Shown here: positions 7,841-16,436 of the stretch, piece by piece
How positions within the stretch are numbered: position 1 is the first letter of the stretch
Layout: every line of letters starts with the position of its first letter
From: Actinoplanes teichomyceticus ATCC 31121
Lineage (GTDB): Bacteria; Actinomycetota; Actinomycetes; Mycobacteriales; Micromonosporaceae
Direction: 5' to 3'
Length of the DNA stretch: 64,000 bases
Assembly: GCF_003711105.1 (NCBI RefSeq)
Contig: NZ_CP023865.1
Location: 2,815,001 to 2,879,000, forward strand
Translations under genes and position numbers: made by a program
Notes under the pieces: model-generated
What the model saw: the letters and a program-made list of their open reading frames with translations, nothing else
What the model was told of the DNA's origin: nothing
The model's database searches: none

Positions 7841-8377
7841 AAAAGGAACCCCGGCCGAGATGTCGGGGGCGAGACGGCAGGGTGTCGCGGCCGGGAAGAT
7901 CGGTCGTCTGAGGGAGCCCGTGGCAGCGTCTCGGCCGGGGAGGTCCATCGCGCCCGGTGCGCCGCTGTGCGCTGAGACCCGGATCGCGCCACGGTGACCC
8001 GCACTCCGCTGTCGCGGAAGACCGACGACGGTTGGCTGCAGAGATCAGCAAGTCCCGCGTCCGCACCGCAGGATCGCGCTGATCGTCGTCGCGCGCGGGG
8101 CGTATCAGTCGCGTTGGCGAGGTGGGCCACCGTGGTGACGATCTGATCTCGCCGGAGATGCGGCGTCACCGGGCCGATCCGTCGGCGGAGCGGGGCATCC
8201 GCGATCCTCGCGGAGATCCAGGACAGCGGCGAGCCGGGCCGGTACCTCGCGAAGCGCCGCGTCGTCCCCGGCCCTTCGGGCCCGGAGAAGGTGGAGCCGG
8301 TTCCATCTGACCGGCAGACGGGCGGCGTGGGGTGCTGGCCGATGCGGTCGTGTCGCGGTCCTGGGTGGTGAACTGCG
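7841..8377. other. Intergenic stretch between YcnI-like and Pr6Pr genes
   Basis: 537 bases. Apart from the inverted repeat at its start and a small GGCCC/GGGCC hairpin near 8270, I see no gene with credible coding signal and no RNA gene. Confidence 0.5.
7849..7940. repeat. Long-range 12-bp inverted repeat after ycnI-like gene
   Basis: CCCCGGCCGAGA at 7849-7860 and its exact reverse complement at 7929-7940, 68 bases apart. The transcript could fold into a large stem-loop directly after the YcnI stop codon, possibly a terminator or mRNA-stabilising structure. Confidence 0.5.
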
Positions 8378-9193
8378 GTGACGGCGGATATAGCATTGGC
8401 TGCAAGATCCAGCTTTACTACCGGGGTGAACGGATCTCGTGTCTACGCCCGGCTCTGGCATGGGCTTCTCGCCGCCGTCGTGGTGTGCTCGCTGGTGACC
8501 CAGATCGTGCTGACGGCGCAGGGTTCGCCCGATTCGGATGGTGTGGTGGAACCGGTGGTGACCCGGTTCGTTCGCATGCTCAGTTACTTCACGATCCAGA
8601 GCAACATCCTGCTTCTGATCGTGGCGGTCACGCTGGCGGTGAATCCGGAGCGGGACGGCCCACTGTGGCGGGTGATCCGTCTGGACGCGGTGCTGGGCAT
8701 CATCATCACCGGCTTGGTGTATGCGACGGTGCTGGCGGGCCAGGCGAACCCGACGGGTGCGGGCTGGTGGTCGAATCTGGGGTTCCACTACGTGGCGCCG
8801 TGGTGGGCGCTGTCGGGCTGGTTGCTGTTCGGGCCGCGGTCGCGGATGGACAGGCGGACGCTGGGATGGGCGGTGGTCTGGCCGGTGCTGTGGATCGGCT
8901 ACACGTTCGCCCATGGTGCGGTCACTGACTGGTATCCGTATCCCTTTGCCAGCGTGACGGACATCGGTTATGGCGCCGCGGTCCGCAATATGGCTTTCGT
9001 GGTGGTGATCGCGATCCTGTTCGGGGCGATCCTGTGGGGTTTGGACCGCCGTTTGCCGGGTGGGCGCCCGGTCGCCTCGACCCCGGTTCGAAACTCGCAG
9101 CGTGCTGAGTCCGTCGTGAGCGCTGATCCGGGTCCTGCCGACGGCACAGGGGTCGGCAGGTCGGGCGTCGAGCGCCAGCGCCAGGCCTGTTGA
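8378..9193 (+). CDS. Pr6Pr-family polytopic membrane protein
   Basis: 271 residues, with about six hydrophobic helices spanning residues 25-225, and a hydrophilic tail. Motifs such as FVRMLSYFTIQSNIL, WWSNLGFHYVAPWWALSGW and HGAVTDWYPYPF match the Pr6Pr (FAR-17a/AIG1-like) family, whose biochemical role is not settled. The start is uncertain: GTG 8378 has GGTGG upstream, and GTG 8426 is an alternative. It is convergent with the seryl-tRNA synthetase gene of the cluster and is probably not part of it. Confidence 0.8.
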   Translation: MTADIALAARSSFTTGVNGSRVYARLWHGLLAAVVVCSLVTQIVLTAQGSPDSDGVVEPVVTRFVRMLSYFTIQSNILLLIVAVTLAVNPERDGPLWRVIRLDAVLGIIITGLVYATVLAGQANPTGAGWWSNLGFHYVAPWWALSGWLLFGPRSRMDRRTLGWAVVWPVLWIGYTFAHGAVTDWYPYPFASVTDIGYGAAVRNMAFVVVIAILFGAILWGLDRRLPGGRPVASTPVRNSQRAESVVSADPGPADGTGVGRSGVERQRQAC

Positions 9194-9521
9194 TCCGGCC
9201 GCTGCTTCGGATCCCGGGCCCGGAGGGACATGGAGTCGTCGGCCAGGCGCGAGAACCGTTCGAGCCCCGTGCCCGGGCTGCGCCGGCGTAGCGGAGCGGC
9301 ATTCCCCCGCGTGGGCAACACCTCGGCGTCGACGTTTCGTCGCGGCGACGGGTTGTGGTCCGGCCGGGCGCGTTTGCGGTGCGGTGCCCGCCGCTCATCC
9401 GGGGAGCTGACACCGCCGCCGGGCGGCGGGCAGGCACCACCGCCCGGCGGCACTTCGGCCGCATCACGCCGCGATGTCACCGCGTCCGGGGTGACCGACT
9501 CCGACGCTCACGCGGCCGGCG
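9194..9521. other. Convergent intergenic region before the azoxy-type cluster
   Basis: 328 bases between two converging genes. It holds GC-rich inverted repeats, notably CCGCCGCC/GGCGGCGG at 9413-9429 and GTCACC/GGTGAC at 9476-9495, which could end transcription from either side. No coding gene is supported. Confidence 0.5.
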
Positions 9522-10805
9522 TCACGCCGCCCGGTGCGCGGGTCCGGTCACCGGCTCCAGCACCTCTCGCCCGCCGAGGTACGGCCGCAGGGCCGCGGGC
9601 ACCCGCACCGAGCCGTCCGGCTGCTGGTGGTTCTCCAGGATCGGGATCAGCCAGCGGGTCGTCGCCAGCGTGCCGTTGAGCGTGGCCGGGGTGCGCAGCG
9701 TGCCGTCCCGGCCGCGGTGGCGGATGTCCAGCCGCCGTGCCTGGAACGTCGTGCAGTTCGACGTCGAGGTCACCTCGCGGTAGCGGCCCTGCGACGGCAC
9801 CCACGCCTCGCAGTCGTACTTGCGCGCCGCGGAGGACCCCAGGTCGCCGGCGGCCACGTCGATCACCCGGTACGGCACCTCGACCTTGGCCAGCATCTCC
9901 TCCTGCATGGCGAGCAGCGCCAGGTGCTCGCCGGCCGCGTCGTCGGGGTCGCAGAAGGAGAACATCTCCACCTTGTCGAACTGGTGCACGCGCAGGATGC
10001 CGCGTACGTCACGCCCGTGCGAGCCGGCCTCCCGCCGGAAGCACGACGACCACCCGGCGTAGCGCAGCGGGCCGCCGCGCAGGTCGAGGACCTCGTCGCG
10101 GTGGTACGCGGCCAGGGCGACCTCGGAGGTGCCCACCAGGTAGAGGTCGTCGGCCTCCAACCGGTACACCTCGCCGGCGTGCGCGCCGAGAAAGCCGGTG
10201 CCCTGCATCGCCTCCGGTTTGACCAGCGCCGGAGTGATCGACGGCGTGAAGCCGTGCTCGACCGCCTGGGCGACGGCCAGTTGCAGCAGGCCCAGTTGCA
10301 GCAGCGCGCCGACGCCGGTCAGGAAGTAGAACCGCGACCCGGACACCTTGGCGCCCCGCTCGGTGTCGATCGCCCCGAGCGCCTCGCCGATCTCCAGGTG
10401 GTCCCTGGGCGCGGTCAGTCCGGGCGGATCGCCGACCGTGCGCAGCACCACGAAGTCGTCCTCGCCGCCCGGCGGGACGCCGTCCACCACCAGGTTGGGC
10501 AGGGCGAGGTGGGCCTGCCGGAGGACCTCGCCGGCCTTGTCCGCCGCGGCCTGGGCCGCCTTGACCTCGGCGGCCAGCTGCCGGGTCCGCGCCAGCAGTT
10601 CGGCACGCTCGTCGCCGGACGCCGCGGCGACCCGTTTGCCGAGCAGCTTCTGCTCGGTCCGGAGCGCCTCGAAACGCTGGACGGCGACCCGGCGCTCCTC
10701 GTCGGCGCGCAGCAGATCGTCCACCTTCGACACCGACTCACCGCGCAGCCGCTGGCCGGCACGGAACAGGTCGGGCTGTTCACGCAGCAGCCGCAGGTCA
10801 ATCAT
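9522..10805 (-). CDS. serS: Seryl-tRNA synthetase of the biosynthetic cluster (VlmL-like)
   Basis: 427-residue class II synthetase that charges tRNA-Ser. The N-terminal coiled coil (about 30-100) grips the long variable arm of tRNA-Ser. Class II motifs are visible: motif 2 in [22 protein letters not shown], then QFDKVEMF, and motif 3 in [17 protein letters not shown]. It starts at ATG 10805 ([14 protein letters not shown]) and overlaps the preceding 52-codon gene by 8 bases. Co-transcription with a VlmA-like seryl transferase matches valanimycin biosynthesis, where a second SerRS (VlmL) supplies seryl-tRNA. I infer this is the cluster's own copy rather than the housekeeping one, though only one copy is visible here. 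Confidence 0.93.
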   Translation of the reverse strand: MIDLRLLREQPDLFRAGQRLRGESVSKVDDLLRADEERRVAVQRFEALRTEQKLLGKRVAAASGDERAELLARTRQLAAEVKAAQAAADKAGEVLRQAHLALPNLVVDGVPPGGEDDFVVLRTVGDPPGLTAPRDHLEIGEALGAIDTERGAKVSGSRFYFLTGVGALLQLGLLQLAVAQAVEHGFTPSITPALVKPEAMQGTGFLGAHAGEVYRLEADDLYLVGTSEVALAAYHRDEVLDLRGGPLRYAGWSSCFRREAGSHGRDVRGILRVHQFDKVEMFSFCDPDDAAGEHLALLAMQEEMLAKVEVPYRVIDVAAGDLGSSAARKYDCEAWVPSQGRYREVTSTSNCTTFQARRLDIRHRGRDGTLRTPATLNGTLATTRWLIPILENHQQPDGSVRVPAALRPYLGGREVLEPVTGPAHRAA

Positions 10806-10956
10806 GGGCACGTGCCAGCAGCTCGTCGACCTTCGCCAGCGTGTCGTCGGCCTGCGCGCACACGGCCGCGTCGTCGGGCGCCCCGCAGACCATCACGAAC
10901 GACTGCAGCACGGCCTGCAGACCCGCCTGCACCTCATCCTGCGTGGTGTCGCTCAT
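10798..10956 (-). CDS. Conserved-looking 52-residue protein between transferase and SerRS
   Basis: Short gene with a strong ribosome site (GAGGAG seven bases before ATG 10956). It starts 11 bases after the transferase stop and overlaps serS. The product is acidic and helical-looking ([20 protein letters not shown], then [16 protein letters not shown]), with two Cys and no signal or membrane segment. I do not recognise a family. Tight coupling on both sides suggests a role tied to seryl-tRNA use, perhaps an adaptor between the two enzymes; that is speculation. Confidence 0.7.
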   Translation of the reverse strand: MSDTTQDEVQAGLQAVLQSFVMVCGAPDDAAVCAQADDTLAKVDELLARAHD

Positions 10957-10967
10957 CGTCCGTCTCC

Positions 10968-11972
10968 TCAGACCTCGAGCGCGTTGGACGCGCGGAAGAT
11001 GTGGGCCAGCCCCGCGATGCTCGCCCGGCCCTGGAACGCCACGTACTCGGGGATGCACACGTGCGGGTCCCACTTCTGCTTGTAGGCCAGCTGGGTCTGC
11101 GCGGGGTACACCGCCTCGCCGTGCAGCCACAGCAGCTGCATCAGCAGGTGGAAACCGGGACTGTGCCCGGCCGGCAGATTCTCCTCCGCCAGGCCGGTGA
11201 ACGGGGTGAAACCGAAGTGCAGCCACGGGACGTTCTCGGACTGGAAGCGCTCGATCGCGGTGCGGTTGATCGCCTCCATGATCCCGGGCACCCGGTCGGG
11301 GATGCGCCGGCTCAGGTCGTGCATCCAGCCCGGCCGGTCGCCGTACACCGGGCTGTAGGAGATGTACCCGACCAGCCGGTCCTCGATCGTGCCGACGAAC
11401 AGGCGGCGGTGCTGCTGCGCCTCGCCGCCGTACTGGCCGACGAGGAACTCCAGCTCGCGGCTGTGCTCGCCCTTCGAGGTCAGCCACACCGCGTCCAGCT
11501 CGCGCATCTGGTCGTACCAGTCGTCCAGCTTGGCCTCGATGACCTGCAGGCCGGCCCGGAACGACCGGGAGATCTTGTTGCGCAGCTGCATGAACTTGGT
11601 GCCGGCCAGGGTGAACCGGGCCAGGTCGACGGCCCAGGAGGCGCCGATCTGGTTGACCGTGAAGCCGCTGCGGGCGTAGGCGTCGACGTCGTCACGCTGC
11701 AGCTGTACGGCCACCACCGTGCGCTGCTGCGCACGCGCGAAGTCGAGGAAGCCGTGGAGCAGGTCGGCGTACGACTCCGCGGGGGCGAACGGGCCGCCGA
11801 ACTGCACCAGGTAGCGGCCCGCGGTCCGATACGCGACGACGCCGGGGCGCCCGGGCAGCGTGAAATACTCGTTGCCCTCGTTGACTGCCAGGAAAGACGA
11901 CGGGTTGTTCGCCCCGGGATAGTCGCGGATGCAATTCAGTGCGACTTCTGCGGGGGACGGTGAATCGGTCAT
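10968..11972 (-). CDS. Seryl-tRNA-dependent aminoacyltransferase (VlmA-like, DUF2156/GNAT fold)
   Basis: 334 residues resembling the aminoacyl-tRNA-dependent transferase domain of lysyl-phosphatidylglycerol synthases (DUF2156). Visible landmarks are FLAVNEGNEYFTLPGRPGVVAYR, FGGPFAPAESY, LRNKISRSFRAGL, VGYISYSPVYGDRPGWMHDL, a GIMEAINRTAIERF block and YKQKWDP near the end. In valanimycin biosynthesis VlmA transfers serine from seryl-tRNA to a hydroxylamine. The serS neighbour and N-hydroxylase in the same cluster point to the same reaction. I choose ATG 11972; longer starts would fall at or before the proposed promoter. First gene of the operon with the 52-residue protein and serS. Confidence 0.85.
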   Translation of the reverse strand: MTDSPSPAEVALNCIRDYPGANNPSSFLAVNEGNEYFTLPGRPGVVAYRTAGRYLVQFGGPFAPAESYADLLHGFLDFARAQQRTVVAVQLQRDDVDAYARSGFTVNQIGASWAVDLARFTLAGTKFMQLRNKISRSFRAGLQVIEAKLDDWYDQMRELDAVWLTSKGEHSRELEFLVGQYGGEAQQHRRLFVGTIEDRLVGYISYSPVYGDRPGWMHDLSRRIPDRVPGIMEAINRTAIERFQSENVPWLHFGFTPFTGLAEENLPAGHSPGFHLLMQLLWLHGEAVYPAQTQLAYKQKWDPHVCIPEYVAFQGRASIAGLAHIFRASNALEV

Positions 11973-12018
11973 GGGAAGTGTCCAATCGCGCCTGTGAGCG
12001 GACGGGATAGCCATCGCC

Positions 12019-12047
12019 AGTAGACCATGTGGGGATAGTGCCAACAA
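12019..12047 (-). promoter_or_regulatory. Candidate promoter of the VlmA-like/serS operon
   Basis: On the minus strand TTGTTG (12047-12042), a 17-base spacer and TCTACT (12024-12019). Transcription would begin near 12012, leaving a leader of about 40 bases before ATG 11972. It diverges from the tRNA-like gene. Confidence 0.4.
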
Positions 12048-12061
12048 GGGCCGCTGTCGGT

Positions 12062-12104
12062 GTCAGAAGGTGGTCAGCGGGTTGTCAGCACGGGCCTGCA
12101 GAAT
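12062..12104 (+). promoter_or_regulatory. SARP box and -10 of the tRNA-Ser-like gene (P1)
   Basis: GTCAG at 12062, 12073 and 12084 (11-bp period), then exactly 10 bases, then CAGAAT at 12099-12104 as the -10. Transcription would start near 12111, nine bases before the tRNA 5' end, a typical short RNase P leader. The same layout precedes four other cluster transcripts. Confidence 0.75.
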
Positions 12105-12119
12105 CGTTGGTGTCAGCGA

Positions 12120-12208
12120 GGAGAGATACCCGAAGTGGTCTAACGGGGATCGGATCTCCAGGTTCGATCGGGTGTATGCCCGCGTAGGTTCGAATCCTGC
12201 TCTCTCCG
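12120..12208 (+). tRNA. Class II tRNA-Ser-like gene with enlarged anticodon arm
   Basis: Cloverleaf read by eye: acceptor GGAGAGA pairs with TCTCTCC, with discriminator G; U8-A9; D stem CCCG/CGGG with an 11-base loop containing GG; a long variable arm CGGGT/GCCCG (T-G wobble at the tip) with a 4-base loop; T stem GTAGG/CCTGC with loop TTCGAAT. These are serine-type features: acceptor start GGA, C11-G24, long variable arm and G73. The anticodon arm is abnormal: 20 bases (12149-12168) instead of 17, best folded as a 6-7 bp stem with the 8-base loop TCTCCAGG. It lacks the usual purines after the anticodon. CCA is not encoded. SerRS ignores the anticodon, so charging is plausible while decoding is doubtful. 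It has its own promoter and terminator, so decay into a pseudogene looks less likely. Confidence 0.75.
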
Positions 12209-12216
12209 CGGTGGTG

Positions 12217-12245
12217 AAAAGGGGTCCCGTGATGGGGCCCCTTTT
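12217..12245 (+). terminator. Rho-independent terminator of the tRNA-Ser-like gene
   Basis: AAAAGGGGTCCC, loop GTGAT, GGGGCCCCTTTT: a 12-bp stem with one wobble followed by a T run. It begins eight bases after the tRNA 3' end and separates that transcript from the core operon. Confidence 0.85.
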
Positions 12246-12260
12246 TCATTTCCGGGCATT

Positions 12261-12303
12261 GTCAGGATAGCGTCAGCCACGCGTCAGAGCGGTCACCCAC
12301 CAT
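12261..12303 (+). promoter_or_regulatory. SARP box and -10 of the core biosynthetic operon (P2)
   Basis: GTCAG at 12261, 12272 and 12283 (11-bp period), 10 bases, then CACCAT at 12298-12303. Predicted start near 12310, giving a 30-base leader with GAGGAG before GTG 12340. Confidence 0.75.
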
Positions 12304-12339
12304 GGGTCGCGGCGAGTCAACTGCGACCGAGGAGAAATT

Positions 12340-13956
12340 GTGGTCCGAACTGCCGGCCGGCCGGAGCCATTGCGCAGCTACGGCTCATACATCGCAGACC
12401 GGGACGTCGACGGCGCCGGCTGGGTCTACACGGTGAGCGCCCGGTCCCTGCTGGAGGACGTCTTCACCAGTGTCAGCCTCAAGCGCGCGCTGGAGAACGA
12501 TCCCGACGGCGAGGCCCTGCAGCATCCGTACGTGGTCGGCCGTTGCGCGGTCGCCGGGCCCGCGGACCTGGACGCGTCCCTCGACGCGGCCGCCGAGGCG
12601 GCCCCGCGCTGGGCCGCGATGCCGCTGGAGACCCGGATGAGCCTGGGGGAGCGGTTCCGCGCCGCGCTGCACGAGAACCGCGAGACGTTCCTGGAGCTGC
12701 TGATCGCCGAGGCGCACCCGCGCAAGCTCGCCGAGTGGGAGCTCGCCGGTCTGCTGCAGATCTACAGCCCGGAAAGCCTGTCGTTCGCCGCCAGCCAGAT
12801 GCACACCGAGTTCCGCCACGGCGACCGGCGCCTCATCGTGCGCCGCCAGGCGGACGGCGTGGTCTGCGTCAACCCGCCGCAGAACGCGCCGGCCTCCAGC
12901 GCGGCGCTGGCCGTGCTGGCCCTGATGGCCGGCAACGCGGTGGTGGTGCGGGCCCCGCGCAGCATCCCGCTGAGCACCATGTGGCTGATGCGGGACCTGG
13001 TCGCGCCGCTGCTGCGCGAGCTCGGCGCCCCGCCCGGGACGCTCAACGTCGTCTGCAGCAAGCCCCGCGAGACGCTCGACCGCTGGCTGCGGCATCCCGG
13101 CGTCGACGACATCTTCTACTTCGGCGGCAGCGCGGAGGGGCTGCGCTTCCAGGCCGAGTGCGTCGAGCACGGCAAGAAGCCGATCCTCGAACTGGCCGGC
13201 AACGACGGTGTGGTCGTGTGGCACGACGCCGACCTGCAACTGGCCGCCGAGGCGATCACCGAGTGCTTCTTCGGCTCCGGCCAGATCTGCATGGTGCCCA
13301 ACTACGTCATCGCCCACCCGTTGATCGCCGACGAGCTGCTGGAGCGGGTGGCCAAGGCGGCCGCCGAGATCCGGCCCGGCCTGCCCGGCGAACCGGACTC
13401 CCTGCTGTCCCCGGTGCGCCGCAGCGAGAAGTTCTTCGCCCTGCTCGAACAGGCGAGGTCGCGGGGCGCGCAGCTGGTCTGCGGCGGCGAGCGCATCGAG
13501 CTGGACGGCACGGTCTCGGACACCGGCGTGTTCCTGCAGCCGACCGTCCTGCGGGTCGACGGTCTCGCCGGGGCCCGCGACGTGGATGCGGTGCGGCACG
13601 AGACGTTCTTCCCGCTGCTGCCGGTCGTGGTGCCGGAACCGGCCGCGGACGCCGAGCTGCTGGACCGGGTGATCCAGTACGTCAACAGCAACGAGTACGG
13701 CCTGCGCAACTCGCTGTGGGCCGGCTCGGACGAGGTGGTCGGCCGGTTCGTCGCCGAGATCCGCAACGGCGGCCTGCTGAAGATCAACGACTCGCACATC
13801 GGCTTCCTGCCGTACCTGCCCACGCACGGCGGCACCGGCCTGACCAGCGGGGTCTACGGCGAGGCGAACTACCCGATCGTCAAGACCTCGCACCAGCAGG
13901 GGGTCAGCATCTCGACCGGCAGCAACCCCCGGCAAGCCGTCTTCGGCCTCGGCTGA
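12340..13956 (+). CDS. Aldehyde-dehydrogenase-family acyl-thioester reductase
   Basis: 538 residues. ALDH-fold landmarks: cofactor-side VVCVNPPQNAP, GNAVVVRAPRSIPLS, FYFGGSAEGLRFQ, general-base Glu in ILELAGNDG, nucleophile Cys in FGSGQICMVPNYV, and HETFFPLLPVVV late in the chain. The cluster also encodes an ACP and an aminotransferase, so I infer reduction of the acyl-ACP to a fatty aldehyde for transamination. Ordinary aldehyde oxidation cannot be excluded. Starts at GTG 12340, five bases after GAGGAG. It is the first gene of a ten-gene operon. Confidence 0.82.
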   Translation: MVRTAGRPEPLRSYGSYIADRDVDGAGWVYTVSARSLLEDVFTSVSLKRALENDPDGEALQHPYVVGRCAVAGPADLDASLDAAAEAAPRWAAMPLETRMSLGERFRAALHENRETFLELLIAEAHPRKLAEWELAGLLQIYSPESLSFAASQMHTEFRHGDRRLIVRRQADGVVCVNPPQNAPASSAALAVLALMAGNAVVVRAPRSIPLSTMWLMRDLVAPLLRELGAPPGTLNVVCSKPRETLDRWLRHPGVDDIFYFGGSAEGLRFQAECVEHGKKPILELAGNDGVVVWHDADLQLAAEAITECFFGSGQICMVPNYVIAHPLIADELLERVAKAAAEIRPGLPGEPDSLLSPVRRSEKFFALLEQARSRGAQLVCGGERIELDGTVSDTGVFLQPTVLRVDGLAGARDVDAVRHETFFPLLPVVVPEPAADAELLDRVIQYVNSNEYGLRNSLWAGSDEVVGRFVAEIRNGGLLKINDSHIGFLPYLPTHGGTGLTSGVYGEANYPIVKTSHQQGVSISTGSNPRQAVFGLG

Positions 13957-13982
13957 TCCGCTCGCGAACAGGAGACCTCACC

Positions 13983-15122
13983 ATGCGTTCCCTCGACATC
14001 GCCCGCGAGGCTTGTGAAGCCTCGCACCCCGGCCTGCTCAAGGCCCTGTCCGAGCACTCGCTCAGCGAGCTGGAGCGCCCGGGCGGCCCGGCCGTCAAAC
14101 TGTTCCGCGACCACGGTGGCGCCGGGCTGCTGGTGCCGCGGGACTTCGGCGGGGCCGGCGCCGGCGCGCTCACCGCCGTACGGATCAATCGGGCGCTCGG
14201 CGCCGCCAGCCCGTCGCTGGGCGCGGCGGTGACCATGCACCATTTCACCGCCGGCATGCTGTACAGCCTGACCGGCTCGGCCGGGCGTCTCACCGGCGCG
14301 CAGCTGGGCCTGCTGGAGCGGGTCGCGGGCGAGCGGCTGCTGATGGCGTCCGCCTGGGCCGAGGGCCGGTCCAGCCAGAACATCCTGGTGCCGGCCGTGA
14401 AGGCGGAACCTGCGCCCGGCGGCGGTTTCGTGGTCAACGGCGTGAAGAAGCCGTGCAGCCTGGCCCGTTCCATGGATCTGCTGACCGCCAGCGTGGCGGT
14501 GCCCGGCGACGACGGCGAGTCGCTGGCGGTGCTGCTGATCCCGGCCGACACGCCCGGCATCTCGGTGCATCCCTTCTGGAGCAACCCGGTGCTGGCCGCC
14601 GCCGAGAGCGAGGAGGTGCGGCTGGAGGACGTGCACGTACCGGAGGATCTGGTGATCCGCACGGTGCCGGACGACCCGACCCGCCTCGACGATCTGCAGT
14701 CGGCCGGATTCGTCTGGTTCGTCATGCTGATCTCGTCGGTCTACACCGGCGCCGCCTCGGCCCTGACCGAACGGGTGCTCAAGGCCGGGCGCGGCAGCGT
14801 CACCGACCGGGCCGCGCTGGGCGTGCAGCTGGACTCCGCGGTCGGGCTGCTCGAAGGGGTGGCCCGCGCGGTCGACGCCGGCGAACTGAACGAGGACGTC
14901 GTCGCCGCCGCGCTGGTGGCCCGCTACGCGGTCCAGGACCACCTGGTACGCGTCGCCGACCTGGCGGTGGAGACGCTCGGCGGCATCGCCTGGATCAAGG
15001 ACCCGGAGATCGCCTACCTGGCCTCCGCGGTCCGCCCGCTGGCCTTCCACCCGCCGTCGCGGGCCAGCGCCGCCGAACCCCTGATCGACTACTTCAGCGG
15101 CGAGCCGCTGCGGCTGTCCTGA
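13983..15122 (+). CDS. Flavin-dependent amine N-hydroxylase (VlmH-like, acyl-CoA dehydrogenase fold)
   Basis: 379 residues with an acyl-CoA dehydrogenase-type layout: helical N domain, middle beta domain with MASAWAEGRSSQNI and GGGFVVNGVKKPCSLARSMDLLTASVAV, helical C domain ending in LAVETLGGIAWIKDPEIAYL. The sequence PCSLARSMDLL, lacking the dehydrogenase's catalytic Glu context, fits reduced-flavin monooxygenases of this fold. VlmH, which hydroxylates isobutylamine, belongs to that group. The flavin reductase in the same operon would supply reduced flavin. I infer N-hydroxylation of the cluster's alkylamine. ATG 13983 follows AGGAG by eight bases. Confidence 0.78.
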   Translation: MRSLDIAREACEASHPGLLKALSEHSLSELERPGGPAVKLFRDHGGAGLLVPRDFGGAGAGALTAVRINRALGAASPSLGAAVTMHHFTAGMLYSLTGSAGRLTGAQLGLLERVAGERLLMASAWAEGRSSQNILVPAVKAEPAPGGGFVVNGVKKPCSLARSMDLLTASVAVPGDDGESLAVLLIPADTPGISVHPFWSNPVLAAAESEEVRLEDVHVPEDLVIRTVPDDPTRLDDLQSAGFVWFVMLISSVYTGAASALTERVLKAGRGSVTDRAALGVQLDSAVGLLEGVARAVDAGELNEDVVAAALVARYAVQDHLVRVADLAVETLGGIAWIKDPEIAYLASAVRPLAFHPPSRASAAEPLIDYFSGEPLRLS

Positions 15123-15147
15123 CCGCCGAGAACCGGAAGGAGACCCG

Positions 15148-16434
15148 ATGACCACGGTCGCATCTCCCGCATCCGTCGACACCGAGGAGGAGATCCTCAA
15201 CCTGTACCGGGCGCACCTGAGCAAGGGCCGCGCCACTCTGGCGGAGCTGTTCGGCAGCCACATGGAGGTGGCCTCCGAGGGGGCCTGGATCTACACCAGC
15301 GACGGCGAGGAGTTCCTCAACTTCGGTGGGTACGGCGTCTTCGTCATGGGGGCGCGGCACCCGCGGGTGCTGGACGCCGTCACCCGGCAGCTGCGCACCC
15401 ATCCCACCTCGACCCGGATCCTGCTGGAGCCGACCGTGGCGCGCGCCGCCGAGGCGCTGACCCGGATCACCCCGCCGGGCATGGACCGGGTGCACTTCTC
15501 GCTCTCCGGCGCCGAGGCGGTGGAGACCGCGCTCAAGCTCGGCCGCGCGCACGGCCGGCGCCGGCTCGTCTCCATGTCCGGCGGATACCACGGCAAGACC
15601 CTCGGCGCGCTCTCCGCGACCGCCAAGGAGGTCTACCAGCGGCCGTTCCGGCCGCTGCTGCCGGACGTCACCCATCTGCCGTACGGCGACGCGGACGCGC
15701 TGGGGGAGCACCTGTCCCGGTACCCGGGCGAGGTCACCGTCATCGTGGAGCCGGTCCAGGGCGAGGGTGGCGTGGTGATCCCCCCGGCCGGCTACCTCAA
15801 ACAGGTCGAGCAGCTGTGCCGCCGGCACGGCGCCTTCCTGATCGTCGACGAGGTGCAGACCGGCATGGGGCGGCTCGGCTCCTGGTGGGGTTGCACCGCC
15901 GCGGATGTCGTCCCGGACGTGCTGCTGACCGGCAAGGCGCTCGGCGGCGGCATCCTGCCGGTGTCGGCCGCGGTCGCCGACCGCGCGACGTTCAAGCCCT
16001 TCGACAAGGACCCGTACCTGCACACCGCGACGTTCTCCGGCCAGCCGCTGCTGATGGCCGCGGTGCAGGGCGCGATCGAGGCGGTGGAGCAGGACGACCT
16101 GGTCGCCCGTGCGGCGGCGCTCGGCGCCCGCCTGCTGCCGGAGATCCGCGCCATCGTGCACCGCAACATCCCGGACCTGACCGTCGACGTCCGCGGCGTG
16201 GGCCTGCTGATCGGCGTGGAGCTGATCGAGGCCGGCCTCGCCGGTGAGCTGCTGATCGAGCTGTTCAACCACGGGGTGGTGGCGAACCACTCCATGATCG
16301 GCAGCTCGGTGGTGCGGTTCACCCCACCGGCGACCCTCACCGAGCGTGAGCTCACGACCTTCTTCCAGGCTCTCGACGGGGCCACCCGGGACCTCGTCAA
16401 CCGTCGTACCCGAATGCCGAAAGGCGGCAACTGA
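15148..16434 (+). CDS. Class III (PLP) aminotransferase
   Basis: 428 residues. Fold-type I landmarks: NFGGYGVFVMGARHPRVL, HFSLSGAEAVETALKL, SMSGGYHGKTLGALS, VEPVQGEGGV, FLIVDEVQTGMGR, and the PLP Lys in LLTGKALGGGILPVSA. It resembles putrescine/ornithine-type omega-aminotransferases. Between the acyl reductase and an amine hydroxylase its expected role is to convert the fatty aldehyde to the primary alkylamine. The donor is unknown. GGAAGGAG precedes ATG 15148. Confidence 0.9.
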   Translation: MTTVASPASVDTEEEILNLYRAHLSKGRATLAELFGSHMEVASEGAWIYTSDGEEFLNFGGYGVFVMGARHPRVLDAVTRQLRTHPTSTRILLEPTVARAAEALTRITPPGMDRVHFSLSGAEAVETALKLGRAHGRRRLVSMSGGYHGKTLGALSATAKEVYQRPFRPLLPDVTHLPYGDADALGEHLSRYPGEVTVIVEPVQGEGGVVIPPAGYLKQVEQLCRRHGAFLIVDEVQTGMGRLGSWWGCTAADVVPDVLLTGKALGGGILPVSAAVADRATFKPFDKDPYLHTATFSGQPLLMAAVQGAIEAVEQDDLVARAAALGARLLPEIRAIVHRNIPDLTVDVRGVGLLIGVELIEAGLAGELLIELFNHGVVANHSMIGSSVVRFTPPATLTERELTTFFQALDGATRDLVNRRTRMPKGGN

Positions 16435-16436
16435 CC

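Noticed and set aside
9534..11963. 809-codon plus-strand frame opposite serS and the VlmA-like gene
   Set aside because: Antisense artefact: the minus strand carries complete class II synthetase and transferase motifs with good ribosome sites.
12120..12208. Ordinary decoding tRNA-Ser or selenocysteine tRNA
   Set aside because: The anticodon loop is 8 bases or more, without a serine anticodon in the normal frame. A tRNA-Sec would need an 8-bp acceptor stem and a UCA anticodon, neither of which is present.
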